NCBI RefSeq assembly: GCF_004345615.1 | Contig: NZ_SLWK01000011.1 | Location: forward strand, 55,523-119,522 | Reading direction: 5' to 3' | Source: Natronoflexus pectinivorans | Lineage (GTDB): Bacteria; Bacteroidota; Bacteroidia; Bacteroidales; Marinilabiliaceae | Length of the DNA: 64,000 nucleotides | The notes under the pieces: model-generated | The model's database searches: none | The model's input: only the letters and a program-made list of their open reading frames with translations | Told to the model about the DNA's origin: nothing | In this document: one piece after another, positions 16,049-26,321 of the stretch | How the letters are laid out: each line of letters begins with the position of its first letter | Position numbering within the stretch: the stretch's first letter is position 1 | Position numbers and translations under genes: made by a program

Positions 16049-18253
16049 ATGATTATTCAGTATCCTAAGATGTATAGATATGTGTTTTTGTTCTGGCTAC
16101 TTCTTCTTTTTGTAGACTTATCCGCTCAAATTTCCCGAGGAGGAAGTCCGTTGCCTTTGTTTGAGAGTGAGTTGGAAGTTCTGAATGATATGGCAGAAAG
16201 CATGCCCGGTTTACCATTAAGAGTTCAACAACAATATGCAGTCTTTGATAAACCTGAAAAGGGAACGCCTCTTCGTTTCGCACACACTTATGACGTCACT
16301 CTAAGTCCCGAAAACTCCGGTTACATAACAAAAAAAAATGATGGAACTGCAGTATGGCGGCTGTTAATAGAATCAAAAGGAGCTTATTCATTAAATCTTA
16401 TTTTTGATCAATTTGCACTTGCTCCAGGATGTTCTCTCTATATTTACAATCCCGATCAGAGTGTGGTTTTGGGTGCGTTTACGCACCAAAACAACTTGCC
16501 ATCAGGGCGATTTGCAACAGCCCCGATACCTGGTGATCAAATTATTGTGGAATATCATCAATCTGCCGGACAATCAAAAAGATCTTTATTGGAAATAGGT
16601 TCTGTCAATCATGATTTTTTGGATCTTTTTTCTTTAAAATCCATCAGTAGGTTTAACAGAAGTGGGAGTTGTAACCCTGATTTTACCTGCGAAACCGATG
16701 ATTTATGGCTTGAAGCGGGTCAATCAGTTGCCAGAATCATGGTCAATGGCAGGGATTTGTGTTCGGGAACCTTAATTAATAACACGCGGCAAGATGGTAA
16801 GCCCTATTTTTTAACAGCTGCTCATTGTATTACTGATATGAATGATCCTGCCACAGCTATATTTACATTTAATTACCAGGTTCCCGGATGCGATGGGCGA
16901 GTTGAAGGAGCATTTACCCAAACTCTTTCAGGTTCGTTTTTAAGGGCATATGTTGAAGATTTAGATGTTACTCTGCTGGAAATGTCTGAAATTCCTCCGG
17001 CTGCTTATCGTCCATACTGGGCAGGCTGGGATCGTACCACCAATCCACAGGGAGAAGTTACAACCATCCATCATCCTGAAGGAGATGTGAAAAAAGTAGC
17101 AAGATCAGAAAATGCACCTACTGCCGCCTCATTTAATGCGTCTTCTCCGGGTGGGGTTCCATTTATTGGAAATTCGCACTGGCGCATTGCCAGGTGGAGT
17201 GAAGGAACCACAGAAAGAGGATCTTCAGGCTCTCCTTTATTTACTAATGAGGGGAAACTCATCGGTAGCCTTAGTGGTGGCTCTGCCACTTGTTCGAATC
17301 CTGTTAATGATTATTTCGCCAGATTAAACCGAGTATGGGACTATTATGAGGATGAGAGCCAGCAATTGGCTTTTTGGCTTGATCCCGATGAAACCGGCGC
17401 CAGTAGTCTGGATGGGTTACAATATTATAATGAGCAGGAGAAGGTACTTAGATTGAGCAATTTTTTGTTTGAAGATGTTGCAGGAATGGAGAAATACTCC
17501 GGTAGCAGTGGATTCTGGTCAGGACATAATCTGTTTGGCGACCAGGCATTTGCCGAGCAATATGGCCCCTTTTCAGAGGTGACTCTTCATGGTGTTTATG
17601 TAATGCCGGCCCGATCCGATTTTTCTATGACTCAAGATGTGAATATTTCTGTTTGGCAAGGAGTTACCGAGCCTGAAGTAAAAATTCTGTCAAGAAGCAA
17701 CATTAACCTTTTAAGCCTCCCCGCAAATCGTGAGTACTTTTGGAGATTTAACGAATCATTGAATACCCATGGAAATATATGGGTTGGTGTTGAGTTGAAT
17801 TACAATACTCAAACTGACAGTGTAGTCATATATCACTCTCTTTACAATCCCTCAAAACAAGTTGGAACGGCATGGGTTATGGATGCAAATAACCAATGGA
17901 AAAATTTGGCTGAAAGAGAAAATTCTATTTATCCTGTCTCTTTCTGGATTGATCTTCTGGTTTCAAATGTTCGTGATCTGGACACATCTAACGTTGCACC
18001 AACTACAACCGATTTTATGGTTTACCCAAATCCGGTTATTAATGAAATCAGATTTCATATACCTGATTTTACGGGTTATGCCAAACTGGAACTCTATAAT
18101 CAATCGGGTCAGAAAGTTATTGAACACAGAGTTCCTGTATTGGATTCAATAGGTACTGTTGCACATCACGGAACTTTTCCGGGACTTTATATTTATCGTT
18201 TATTTGCCGGGGATAAAATATACAATGGAAAAATATACATAAAGGCAGATTAA
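16049..18253 (+). CDS. Secreted trypsin-like serine protease with T9SS sorting domain
   Basis: A 734-residue secreted endopeptidase resembling lysyl endopeptidase/Achromobacter protease I. A signal peptide ends near LSAQ (residue 27). A propeptide-like region is followed by the chymotrypsin-fold domain with His259 in FLTAAHC, Asp306 in EDLDVTLLE and the nucleophile Ser393 in GSSGSPLF. Cys pairs such as CNPDFTC support an extracellular fold. A beta-rich linker follows, and the final 80 residues (FMVYPNPV...GLYIYRLFAGDKIYNGKIYI in outline) form a type A type IX secretion sorting domain. The second in-frame ATG at 16070 (MYRYVFLFW) gives a tidier signal peptide and is an alternative start. It converges on the next gene and shares a terminator. 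Confidence 0.9.
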   Translation: MIIQYPKMYRYVFLFWLLLLFVDLSAQISRGGSPLPLFESELEVLNDMAESMPGLPLRVQQQYAVFDKPEKGTPLRFAHTYDVTLSPENSGYITKKNDGTAVWRLLIESKGAYSLNLIFDQFALAPGCSLYIYNPDQSVVLGAFTHQNNLPSGRFATAPIPGDQIIVEYHQSAGQSKRSLLEIGSVNHDFLDLFSLKSISRFNRSGSCNPDFTCETDDLWLEAGQSVARIMVNGRDLCSGTLINNTRQDGKPYFLTAAHCITDMNDPATAIFTFNYQVPGCDGRVEGAFTQTLSGSFLRAYVEDLDVTLLEMSEIPPAAYRPYWAGWDRTTNPQGEVTTIHHPEGDVKKVARSENAPTAASFNASSPGGVPFIGNSHWRIARWSEGTTERGSSGSPLFTNEGKLIGSLSGGSATCSNPVNDYFARLNRVWDYYEDESQQLAFWLDPDETGASSLDGLQYYNEQEKVLRLSNFLFEDVAGMEKYSGSSGFWSGHNLFGDQAFAEQYGPFSEVTLHGVYVMPARSDFSMTQDVNISVWQGVTEPEVKILSRSNINLLSLPANREYFWRFNESLNTHGNIWVGVELNYNTQTDSVVIYHSLYNPSKQVGTAWVMDANNQWKNLAERENSIYPVSFWIDLLVSNVRDLDTSNVAPTTTDFMVYPNPVINEIRFHIPDFTGYAKLELYNQSGQKVIEHRVPVLDSIGTVAHHGTFPGLYIYRLFAGDKIYNGKIYIKAD

Positions 18254-18262
18254 CTGCCTTTA
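18241..18262. terminator. Bidirectional terminator between convergent genes
   Basis: AAAGGCAG-ATTAA-CTGCCTTT forms an 8-bp stem that includes the stop codon of the protease and abuts the stop of the minus-strand gene. Confidence 0.7.
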
Positions 18263-19267
18263 TTCTATAATTCTAATGTTGTCAATACACACATAAGGAG
18301 GTGTCAACATCATACCGTTTTCATCTGTTAGACTTGTGGCTAGCGACAATGAAACGCTGTTCACTTTCCCTAAATCACTAAGGCTTACTGTTTGCCAATT
18401 ATTTACAATGTAGTTTTGCCTGTGATTGTCAAATCTGAAATCGGCCAAAGGAAACTCAATCTCACCGGTTTTTACTCCATTGGCATCAAATCCTTCAATG
18501 GTCAGGATAAACCAGTCTTTTACATCATTGTTTTCTCCTCCAAATCGGGGTATTCCATCTACCGTGCCAAAGCGCATGATCAGGAAAGTAAGTTGGGTAT
18601 TGCTAACTGACATAGAGCTTATAAGCCTCTCCTCGCGGTTCTCAAAATAGAATGCAACAATATGAGGATCCACCGGTTGGTGGTAAACCATAAATGGATT
18701 TCTGTTGCGAGTTGTGGCATAAGCTGTAAACCTTCCGGGTGTCTGAACAGATTGCTGACTGTATTTATTGCTGAGCGCATAACCTACCCACTGATTTTCT
18801 GAAGGTGCAATGGTTGGAAATATGGCTCCTTTAGTTCTGAATCCCGGTTCTGACGGGTAGATGTCCAGTCCAACAATTGCTGTATCATTTTTAAGCTCAA
18901 ATTCGTTAAAGTTGATGAGAATCACCGTGTTTACCGGAATTACTATAGAGTCGGATCCACTGGGAGATTCAACTACGAATGAATAAAAGGAAGTTCCCAG
19001 TTCTTTACCAATGTGCTTGATTTCTTTCTCTGTGGACATAAACTCCCCGTTCAGATACCATCTGTAATTGGTGTCATAATTATAGGTGATCCTGGGTGAA
19101 ATAACAAGCGTATCTTCAAGTTCAATTTCTAGACCGGTATCCGGCATATTTATATGAATGCCTGGAGGAGGAATTTCTTTTTCATGGTTTTCACAAGCAG
19201 TAATGGTTAATACCATTACTGCTGATATGATAAAAATAATCCCCTTAAGAAAGAGACGGTATCTCAT
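18260..19267 (-). CDS. DUF4465-containing lipoprotein
   Basis: A 335-residue predicted lipoprotein; the signal IIFISAVMVLTITACENHEK puts the lipid-bearing Cys at about residue 25. Residues 35-110 look like a PKD/Ig-type beta domain (WYLNGEFMSTEKEIKHIG). The rest matches the DUF4465 pattern: AFYFENREER, DWFILTIEGFDANGVKTG, PLADFRFD, NNWQTVSLSDLGKVNSVSLS and the closing PPYVCIDNIRI. DUF4465 proteins in Bacteroidota are often linked to outer-membrane nutrient uptake, including cobalamin-type loci, but their exact role is unknown. It begins 10 bases after the TlpA-like gene and is likely co-transcribed with it. Confidence 0.8.
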   Translation of the reverse strand: MRYRLFLKGIIFIISAVMVLTITACENHEKEIPPPGIHINMPDTGLEIELEDTLVISPRITYNYDTNYRWYLNGEFMSTEKEIKHIGKELGTSFYSFVVESPSGSDSIVIPVNTVILINFNEFELKNDTAIVGLDIYPSEPGFRTKGAIFPTIAPSENQWVGYALSNKYSQQSVQTPGRFTAYATTRNRNPFMVYHQPVDPHIVAFYFENREERLISSMSVSNTQLTFLIMRFGTVDGIPRFGGENNDVKDWFILTIEGFDANGVKTGEIEFPLADFRFDNHRQNYIVNNWQTVSLSDLGKVNSVSLSLATSLTDENGMMLTPPYVCIDNIRIIE

Positions 19268-19277
19268 TGCATATTTT

Positions 19278-20699
19278 TTAATCGTAATTTCTTAGTAAAT
19301 GCTCTATGAACCCGGGTAATTGCCCTGCATCAATTCTTTTCCCTGCAATTTTTTTATCTCTGTCGAGAACATACAACATGGGTGTTGATCTGATATCGTA
19401 AAATTGACGGAACCGGGTTTGATGAAAGGGATCAAACACATTAATCCATTCATGCAAACCATGCTCATCAACAAACTCATTCCATTCCTGCATGTCGTCT
19501 AAACTATATACTGCAAAAACTTCCACTCCTCTGTCTCTGTATGGAAGGAATACGTCCTTATACAATTTTGGGAGTTCTTTTTTGCAGTGTCCGCATGATG
19601 GTTCATAAAAAACGATGATTGTTATTTTGGCATCAACAGCATGTAATCTGGCAGTTCCTCCATCAATGGTTTGCATTCGCAAATCTTGAGCTGTTTTCCC
19701 GATAAGTGTGGGTTTAATAGCAGTAACCCGTTCCTGTAGATTCATTAAAAACTGCTCACTTGCCCAAGTGGCATCACCAGATAAATAGTATTTTTCTGCA
19801 AGAGCAACCATTGCTGCATCCATTCCCATGATGTTGCTTTCATTGGCTCTGTTAAAAAAGTACTGAACCAGAAATCTGAACATGGTCGCGTTATCCCTGC
19901 TTTTTTCAATTATTCTGATGGAGGCATCGGCAATGGTATCCGGAATCTGAATGATTCCCCGGTCGAAATAGTTTTCAAGTCGCTGTACAAAAAAAGGAGT
20001 TCTTAGCAGGCGTTCATCAGTAAAGTCAATGTTATCGAAATAGTGGTCGCGAAAATGACGGTATCTTTTTATTTGTAAAAGAGAATCGGGATTGGATACT
20101 CCATCAGGAATATTAAATTCCGGCATTGAAGGTTCCTGCATGCTTTTTATAAATGTAGCAGTGAATGACTCCGGATGATTGGTGGTGATGTTTTCCCAAT
20201 ACTCTTCTACTTTCTGATTGATTTTGGTCAACTCTGCTCTTAACTCTTTTGCTTCTTCAGAATCTGATTCAACGGCCTGAAGCTTTTCTCTATATGCAGA
20301 TGACTCTTTTTGTCGCTCAGAAATGAATTTTTGATATGAGAGGAACAAAGAAGGGTCTTTTGCCCCGGAAATCGACATATTGCCAACTAAATCCAAGGTA
20401 TCTGTTCTTATAGAAAATTTCTGTTCCTTATCAATTAGCACATCAAAATACCTTCCATTTGGAAGATAGAAGAGATATAAGCCTCCCTTAAGTGATTCTT
20501 CTCCACTAAAGATGGCCGTGCCTGCCGAATTGGTCGTCGCAGTATCACTAACATACATCTGTTTATTGTAATAATATCCCAGAATGATATCCTGATTTTT
20601 GATCCCGTTTACAGTAACGCTGATGTTATATCCATCATCAGATGCCTTTAAACCTAAGGTCATGATCAGGCAAATCAAAAAGCAACCTGTTTTAATCAT
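19278..20699 (-). CDS. TlpA-like thioredoxin-fold protein (DUF4369/DUF5106 type)
   Basis: A 473-residue exported protein. A signal peptide covers about residues 1-19 (MIKTGCFLICLIMTLGLKAS). A DUF4369-like beta domain (22-115) and a helical DUF5106-like region (about 120-330) lead to a C-terminal TlpA/AhpC-type thioredoxin domain. The redox motif there is CGHC in IVFYEPSCGHCKKEL. The cis-proline segment is RSTPMLYVLD. Proteins of this layout act in periplasmic disulphide reduction or stress tolerance in Bacteroidota; the redox partner is unknown. The downstream DUF4465 gene follows closely. Confidence 0.87.
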   Translation of the reverse strand: MIKTGCFLICLIMTLGLKASDDGYNISVTVNGIKNQDIILGYYYNKQMYVSDTATTNSAGTAIFSGEESLKGGLYLFYLPNGRYFDVLIDKEQKFSIRTDTLDLVGNMSISGAKDPSLFLSYQKFISERQKESSAYREKLQAVESDSEEAKELRAELTKINQKVEEYWENITTNHPESFTATFIKSMQEPSMPEFNIPDGVSNPDSLLQIKRYRHFRDHYFDNIDFTDERLLRTPFFVQRLENYFDRGIIQIPDTIADASIRIIEKSRDNATMFRFLVQYFFNRANESNIMGMDAAMVALAEKYYLSGDATWASEQFLMNLQERVTAIKPTLIGKTAQDLRMQTIDGGTARLHAVDAKITIIVFYEPSCGHCKKELPKLYKDVFLPYRDRGVEVFAVYSLDDMQEWNEFVDEHGLHEWINVFDPFHQTRFRQFYDIRSTPMLYVLDRDKKIAGKRIDAGQLPGFIEHLLRNYD

Positions 20700-20758
20700 T
20701 GTAACTGATGTTTTTTGTTTGTTTTATAAGTTTGTTTTGATGCCATGTAATTAATAAA

Positions 20759-22588
20759 TCATATAGCAGTGGTTTTGCTTTTTAACCATGTTTTATGTTC
20801 CTCATCCAGCATTGGTGCCAGCTTGTCATAAACCATTTTGTGGTAATTATTTAGCCACTCGGCCTCTTCAACGGTTAATAACTCTTTTTTTATCAACTTG
20901 GTATCAATGGGACAAAGGGTTAATGTTTCAAACTCCATAAACGAGCCAAACTCGGTCTCTATTTTCTCCTTACACAGAATCAGGTTTTCAATTCTTATGC
21001 CATATTCTCCGGTTCGGTAGATTCCCGGTTCATTAGAAGTGATCATTCCGGGTTCCAGCTCAACGCCGTTATCCTGAGGTCGTATGCTTTGTGGCCCTTC
21101 ATGTACATTTAGAAAATAGCCAATGCCATGACCTGTCCCATGCCCATAGTTGATGCCAAATTTCCACATTGCTTTTCTTGCAAGCGGGTCGAGGTGCACT
21201 CCTCGTGTTCCGGCAGGAAAAATGGCAGTGGCTAGTGCAATGTGACCTTTTAATACCAAAGTGTAATCAACAGCAGCTTGTTCAGGGAAATCTCCCAAAG
21301 CCACAGTTCTTGTAATATCGGTGGTGCCACCCGGGTATTGCCCTCCCGAATCTATAAGAAAAAGCCCCTCGGGCTGAAGCTCTATGTCTGAATCTTTGTT
21401 TACAGAATAATGCACGATGGCTCCATGACCTTTGTATCCGGAGATGGTGCTGAACGATTCTCCGGAAAATCCTGGTTGTTTGGCACGAAAACTTTTAAGC
21501 TGTTTTGCAGCAGAGAGTTCTGTGATGGTACCTGAACCAACATGATCTTCGAGCCACTTGAGGAACTGCACCATTGCAACACCATCGTTGATGAGTGTTG
21601 CACGGAAATTCCCGATCTCTTTCTTGGTTTTTCTCGCTTTTAAAACAGATACAATGGAACGCTCTTCAACTTTTTGTGCAGCCTGCGACATGGTGGCAAA
21701 AATAGTATAGTTTGTTCTGTCGGGGTCAATCAGAAATCTTGCTTCTGAGGATATATCCTGCACATGTTGATAAAAGTCATCGTAAAGCGAGACTTTTATG
21801 TTGTCTGTATCCAGTTTACGGGCAATTCCGGCGGTTAATTTATGCGGGTCGATAAAAAATCTTACCTGATCGTGTTCAATAATAAGAAAAGAATGAAATA
21901 CCGGATTGTACGGCACATCAGTTCCTCTTAGATTCAATACCCATGCCACCTCGTCGAGCATGGAGACGATGTAATGGGAAATTTTCTGTTTACGCATGTA
22001 CTTGCGGATGGCCTCCAGTTTTGCGGCGCGGGTTTGTCCACAAAAATTGTCATCATGCTCAAAGACGGAGTCTTCAGGAATTGGGGGTCTGGTGTCCCAG
22101 CACTCCTCGGCAAGGGTGAATTTCAAATCGCTCTGGATTCTATGATCACGAAGCGTTTTCACAAGTTTTCGTACCTGAGAAACAGAAAAAAGAACTCCAT
22201 TAATGCCAACTTTATCTCCAGGTTCAAGAACATGGGCTAACCATTCAGCATATTCAGGTACATCTGGCATTCCTTCCTTATATAGTTGTACACATGAAGT
22301 GTCCAACTGGCTTTCTGCTTGAAGAAAATATCGCGAATCGGTCCAAAGACCGGCTTCGTGGGCTGTAATAACCAATGTTCCTGCCGATCCGGTAAAGCCA
22401 CAGATCCAATCCCTTGTTTTCCAATGCTCCGCAGGGTATTCACTTAAATGCTGATCGCCATAAGGAATGATGCAGGCTTGAATGCCTTGTATCTCCATTT
22501 TGCTTCTGATGAGGAGCAGCTTATCTGATGTGTACATGTTGAGTTTTTTATGTTTTTGTGGATCTACATCCACAAAATTTTTATTCAA
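20759..22588 (-). CDS. Xaa-Pro aminopeptidase (M24B, aminopeptidase P family)
   Basis: A cytosolic metallopeptidase that removes N-terminal residues preceding proline. It has the long three-domain form typical of eukaryotes and Bacteroidota (about 590-610 residues). Two creatinase-like N-terminal domains lead to the pita-bread catalytic domain. Its metal ligands are visible: Asp in LIDSGGQYPGGTTDITRTV (two Asp), His in YGHGTGHGIG, Glu in SNEPGIYR and Glu in GIRIENL. The frame starts at 22588, but MYTSDKLLLIRSKM, 17 residues in (22537), is a more usual family start. Downstream genes lie close on the same strand, although a 59-base gap follows. Confidence 0.93.
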   Translation of the reverse strand: MNKNFVDVDPQKHKKLNMYTSDKLLLIRSKMEIQGIQACIIPYGDQHLSEYPAEHWKTRDWICGFTGSAGTLVITAHEAGLWTDSRYFLQAESQLDTSCVQLYKEGMPDVPEYAEWLAHVLEPGDKVGINGVLFSVSQVRKLVKTLRDHRIQSDLKFTLAEECWDTRPPIPEDSVFEHDDNFCGQTRAAKLEAIRKYMRKQKISHYIVSMLDEVAWVLNLRGTDVPYNPVFHSFLIIEHDQVRFFIDPHKLTAGIARKLDTDNIKVSLYDDFYQHVQDISSEARFLIDPDRTNYTIFATMSQAAQKVEERSIVSVLKARKTKKEIGNFRATLINDGVAMVQFLKWLEDHVGSGTITELSAAKQLKSFRAKQPGFSGESFSTISGYKGHGAIVHYSVNKDSDIELQPEGLFLIDSGGQYPGGTTDITRTVALGDFPEQAAVDYTLVLKGHIALATAIFPAGTRGVHLDPLARKAMWKFGINYGHGTGHGIGYFLNVHEGPQSIRPQDNGVELEPGMITSNEPGIYRTGEYGIRIENLILCKEKIETEFGSFMEFETLTLCPIDTKLIKKELLTVEEAEWLNNYHKMVYDKLAPMLDEEHKTWLKSKTTAI

Positions 22589-22599
22589 TGATATATCTC

Positions 22600-23655
22600 T
22601 TAATCAAAAGCCGATTCATTGCTGATTGTAATGTCACAGTCGGTACCAAAAAGTATGATGGTAGGACTAACGCCGGGGGTTCTCTGACTGAAATTTCCGG
22701 AGAAGGATGTCACATTGTTTTCAATTATTACGCGCATTTTTTCTGATGCATAATGGGTAAAGGTTCCGTTGGCAACTTGTCCGTGCATGGTGTAAGGTGT
22801 TTCAGCGGCAATATTCAAAAGAATATCAGCCTTTCTCGATGAGGTGGTTAACTCTCTAAATCCCTTGTCAAAACCTCTAATGGTTACACTGCCTTCATGT
22901 ATATCAATAAACCCTCTTTCGGTAAGTTTGTTTATGGTTATAAATGAAAAGCCCGATTCTGCATGCAATTTATCCACTTTGTTGATATCCACTTTGCCGG
23001 TAGATGAAATAATATTCAAGTTTTTTGCATGATATATGGATCCTTCGGAGAAATCAGAACTCAACTGAACCTCACCAAGTTTTTGGATATCGAGGGAACC
23101 GTTCAGGTGGGTGATTTCACCGTGGTTAAGCTCCATGATCTGTATGTTTCCGTTGGAAACATACAGTGAGCCATTATTAATTTTTGCATGCTCTCCATTC
23201 AGGCTTCCATATTCCAGATTGATATGTGCATCTCCTTCAAAATTAATCAGTTCAACATTTCCGAATCTGTTGTTTACATTGATTCTTAAGCTTTTAGGTG
23301 CAAACACATGATATATGATTCCAAAGTCAAAATTAGAAAAGAAGTTGCTCCCGAAGCGGGTGGTATAATGAAGTTTCTCAGAAGTGTGTTGCTGGTTGAT
23401 AAATATATCATTGATAACTTCATTGGCAGCAGCATGTATTGGGGCATTAACCCATGTGGTTGTTCTTACCAGAATCGAGTCACTTTCCCATGTGGTGAAG
23501 AAAACATGCCCGTGGCGATTGTTGATTTCAATCTCTTTAATGTTGTTTCGGGTAAAATGATCTTCCCCGGTTTGTGTAAATCTTGGTGGAGCATCTGTTT
23601 GTCCCGTCAGACCTAACGAAATTGTTAAGAAAATGAGCAAAAATAAAGTCTTCAT
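22600..23655 (-). CDS. Exported beta-helix-like protein (DUF4097/GIN-domain type)
   Basis: A 351-residue exported protein of uncertain function. The signal peptide MKTLFLLIFLTISLGLTGQT ends near residue 18. The rest alternates short beta-strands with a right-handed beta-helix look: INNRHGHVFFTTW, VNNRFGNVELINFEGDAHI, LEYGSLNGEHAKI, SNGNIQIMEL and STGKVDINKVD. That pattern is characteristic of DUF4097/DUF2807 head-GIN proteins, which are linked to envelope stress modules in Bacteroidota. No anti-sigma factor or sigma gene is adjacent here. It is the first gene of the minus-strand run ending at 18260. Confidence 0.65.
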   Translation of the reverse strand: MKTLFLLIFLTISLGLTGQTDAPPRFTQTGEDHFTRNNIKEIEINNRHGHVFFTTWESDSILVRTTTWVNAPIHAAANEVINDIFINQQHTSEKLHYTTRFGSNFFSNFDFGIIYHVFAPKSLRINVNNRFGNVELINFEGDAHINLEYGSLNGEHAKINNGSLYVSNGNIQIMELNHGEITHLNGSLDIQKLGEVQLSSDFSEGSIYHAKNLNIISSTGKVDINKVDKLHAESGFSFITINKLTERGFIDIHEGSVTIRGFDKGFRELTTSSRKADILLNIAAETPYTMHGQVANGTFTHYASEKMRVIIENNVTSFSGNFSQRTPGVSPTIILFGTDCDITISNESAFD

Positions 23656-23910
23656 ATATTGTCGATTGTATTTTAATCCTGAATCATATTGCCTTTACGC
23701 AACTTTTGTGCCGAATGTTTGGTTGTAACAAAAATAGCTAAAATTCAGAGAGAATCTTATTAAATATAGGGATAATCTCAGGTTTATCGTAATTTTAGCC
23801 GGTTATAATCAGTCATCCCTGATTTGAAATCTGCATGGGTTTATTTGCATTGGAATTAATCAGGATAAACCATGCTTATCCTGTAATTGTTTAATTTTTT
23901 ATTGATTAAA

Positions 23911-25980
23911 ATGATGAAAAGAAAAGAGTTTTACGAAACTAAAAAAGAGGTGTTTTTTAAGAACTGGGTGCATAAAAACTATGCAGTTTTTAATACACTA
24001 AATCGACAAATAAAAATTGGGTTTTTATCACTGGCTTATTTTACCTGCCTTGGTTATCATTTAACCCTGGCTGGCAATACCACCGACAGCATCAATACAA
24101 AAATTCGTCTTGATGAGATAGAAATCAACGCCAGAAGAGGACCGGCAGTGTATTCGGAGGCCGGACGAACGGTCACCATTTTGTCCCGGGCACAGATAGA
24201 GTCTTTGCCTGTTCAGAGTGTGCAGGATTTGTTGCGTTATGCCATGAGCATTGATGTGAGGGAGAGAGGCCCGTTGGGTGTGCAGGCCGATATTAGTGTT
24301 CGAGGAGGTTCTTTTGACCAGGTGATGGTTCTTCTGAATGGCATCAACATTTCTGACCCTCAAACTGGTCATCACACCCTTAACCTGCCCATTGATTTGG
24401 CAAGTGTTGAACGGGTTGAAATTCTCAATGGCCCGGCTGCCAGGGTTTATGGTCCCAATGCATTTAGCGGTGCCATTAATTTTATTACCAATTCAGGAAA
24501 ATGGGATGAGGCGACTGTCTCAATTTCCGGGGGTCAAAACAGGCTTTATAACCTGGGAACAACAATAGCTTATGGTACAGGTAGCCTTAATAGTTTCCTG
24601 GCGGTGAATAAAGGTGGCAGTGATGGCTACATCGATAACACCGATTTTGATGTCTTCAACATCTACTACCATGGACAATTAAACATTGATCAACAAAAGC
24701 TCTCCTTTCAAAGCGGATATACCGAAAAAACATTTGGAGCCAATGCTTTTTATTCTGCACGCTTTCCCGATCAGTTTGAGAACACCCGCACGTTTTTTAA
24801 TTCTATTTCAATGGAGTCTGGTGGATTGGTAAAGATACGTCCAAACCTTTACTGGCGCCGTCATCATGATCGTTTTGAGCTATTCAGAGATATGGAGGGA
24901 GCTGAATCCTGGTATCCCGGACATAACTATCACATGACCGATGTTTTTGGCGCCGGCGTAAATGCTTCCATCCCCTGGGTGCTGGGAACCACATCCATTG
25001 GTGGCGAAATGCGCGGGGAGTCGGTTTGGAGTAATGTTTTGGGGCTTCCTATGGATGAGCCAGTGAAGGCTCCCGGTGAAAGCGATGGATATTTTACCCG
25101 TCATTTCAGTCGGAATAATTTCTCAATATTTGTTGAGCATGCATGGACAATAAAGGCGCTGAATATTTCTGCGGGAGTTTTGATGAATCAAAACTCACAA
25201 CTGGGTTTCGGAATCGATTGGTTTCCCGGTATTGATGTGAGCTATTGGTTTACACATAACCTCAAATGGATGGCAGCCTGGAACCAGGCACTGCGGCTAC
25301 CTACGTTTACCGATTTGTTCTATTCGGGGCCGACCAATGTTGGAAATCCTGATTTAAAGCCTGAAAAAGCTTCAACCATAGAATCGGGATTTCGTTGGAG
25401 AAATAATTGGCTCGACATCCAACAGGGAGGTTTTTATCGAATTGGTGAAAATTTAATCGACTGGGGACGAATTCCCGGTGAGGAGATTTACACCACCTCC
25501 AATATCAATAGAATTGAAGCTTGGGGAATTGAACATGCTTCTAGCATTTCACTTTCGGAGGCCATTCCCGATCAGAAAATCATTAAAAACATCAGCATAA
25601 ACTATTCATACATCAATCAGGATAAAAAAGCAGATGATGGATATGAGTCGGCCTATGTTCTCGATCACTTAAAACATAAGATGAATGTAGGTTTGGTTCA
25701 TGGCATCGGTGTTAACCATGTTACGCTAAGCTGGAATGCACAATATCAGGAGAGAGAAGGCGGTTTTACCAGTTCTTCAACCGGTTTGTATCAGTCATAT
25801 CAACCGTTTTGGAGAACCGACCTCCGCATTAACTGGCAACCTGAAGTCAGTTCTGATTATGCATTGCATGCTTATGCTGAAATCGCTAACCTATTTGATA
25901 AAAAATATGCAGACCTGGGAGAACTTTATCAACCGGGACGCTGGTTCAGAATGGGGGTGAGGATCAACTTTAAATTATAG
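23911..25980 (+). CDS. TonB-dependent outer-membrane receptor (BtuB/CirA-like)
   Basis: An outer-membrane active transporter without a CarboxypepD-like N-terminal domain. The N-terminal region contains a hydrophobic segment (LSLAYFTCLGYHLTLAG) that serves as a late signal peptide. The TonB box region LDEIEINARR precedes the plug, with VQDLLRYAMSIDVRERGPLGVQADISVRG and VERVEILNGPAARVYGPNAFSGAINF. The 22-strand barrel ends in the aromatic FRMGVRINFKL, a proper terminal Phe/Leu strand. The ATG pair at 23911/23914 is preferred over the TTG that opens the frame at 23887. Substrate is not evident, and no riboswitch is seen upstream. Confidence 0.9.
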   Translation: MMKRKEFYETKKEVFFKNWVHKNYAVFNTLNRQIKIGFLSLAYFTCLGYHLTLAGNTTDSINTKIRLDEIEINARRGPAVYSEAGRTVTILSRAQIESLPVQSVQDLLRYAMSIDVRERGPLGVQADISVRGGSFDQVMVLLNGINISDPQTGHHTLNLPIDLASVERVEILNGPAARVYGPNAFSGAINFITNSGKWDEATVSISGGQNRLYNLGTTIAYGTGSLNSFLAVNKGGSDGYIDNTDFDVFNIYYHGQLNIDQQKLSFQSGYTEKTFGANAFYSARFPDQFENTRTFFNSISMESGGLVKIRPNLYWRRHHDRFELFRDMEGAESWYPGHNYHMTDVFGAGVNASIPWVLGTTSIGGEMRGESVWSNVLGLPMDEPVKAPGESDGYFTRHFSRNNFSIFVEHAWTIKALNISAGVLMNQNSQLGFGIDWFPGIDVSYWFTHNLKWMAAWNQALRLPTFTDLFYSGPTNVGNPDLKPEKASTIESGFRWRNNWLDIQQGGFYRIGENLIDWGRIPGEEIYTTSNINRIEAWGIEHASSISLSEAIPDQKIIKNISINYSYINQDKKADDGYESAYVLDHLKHKMNVGLVHGIGVNHVTLSWNAQYQEREGGFTSSSTGLYQSYQPFWRTDLRINWQPEVSSDYALHAYAEIANLFDKKYADLGELYQPGRWFRMGVRINFKL

Positions 25981-26321
25981 AGGTTAAAACACGGAGATGC
26001 AAAACGCAAAGTTTGGCATTATGCTGAAGAAGCGAACTTTGGTGTAAGCGTTTAAAATATTTCAAATCAGGGATGTTTTAATTTTAAACGCAGAGTTTTG
26101 GTTTAAGTCACAACAACTAAATTTTCTTGAATGTTTCTTAATACTATTTCCATCATAGAGTCTATTCCAAATGCCCCAATACTTGAATATTTGGGTTTAG
26201 TTAAGAATCAATGCTTCGTGTGTGCGTATTCCAGCGAAACCCTTGTGGTCAATATAACGCAACCTTTTTGTTACCACATCATCAATGCTTTACAAGAATA
26301 TAAACGAATAAATATAATGCA
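25981..26321. other. Non-coding interval, no feature recognised
   Basis: The stretch is AT-rich with a few imperfect pieces (for example AACGCAAAG and TTTAAACGCAGAG) that recall common Bacteroidota intergenic debris. A 64-codon open frame is present but has no start signal or protein-like composition. Confidence 0.4.

Noticed and set aside
23656..23910. Cobalamin riboswitch upstream of the TonB receptor
   Set aside because: I found no B12-box-like or conserved core sequence; the interval is AT-rich without clear structure.
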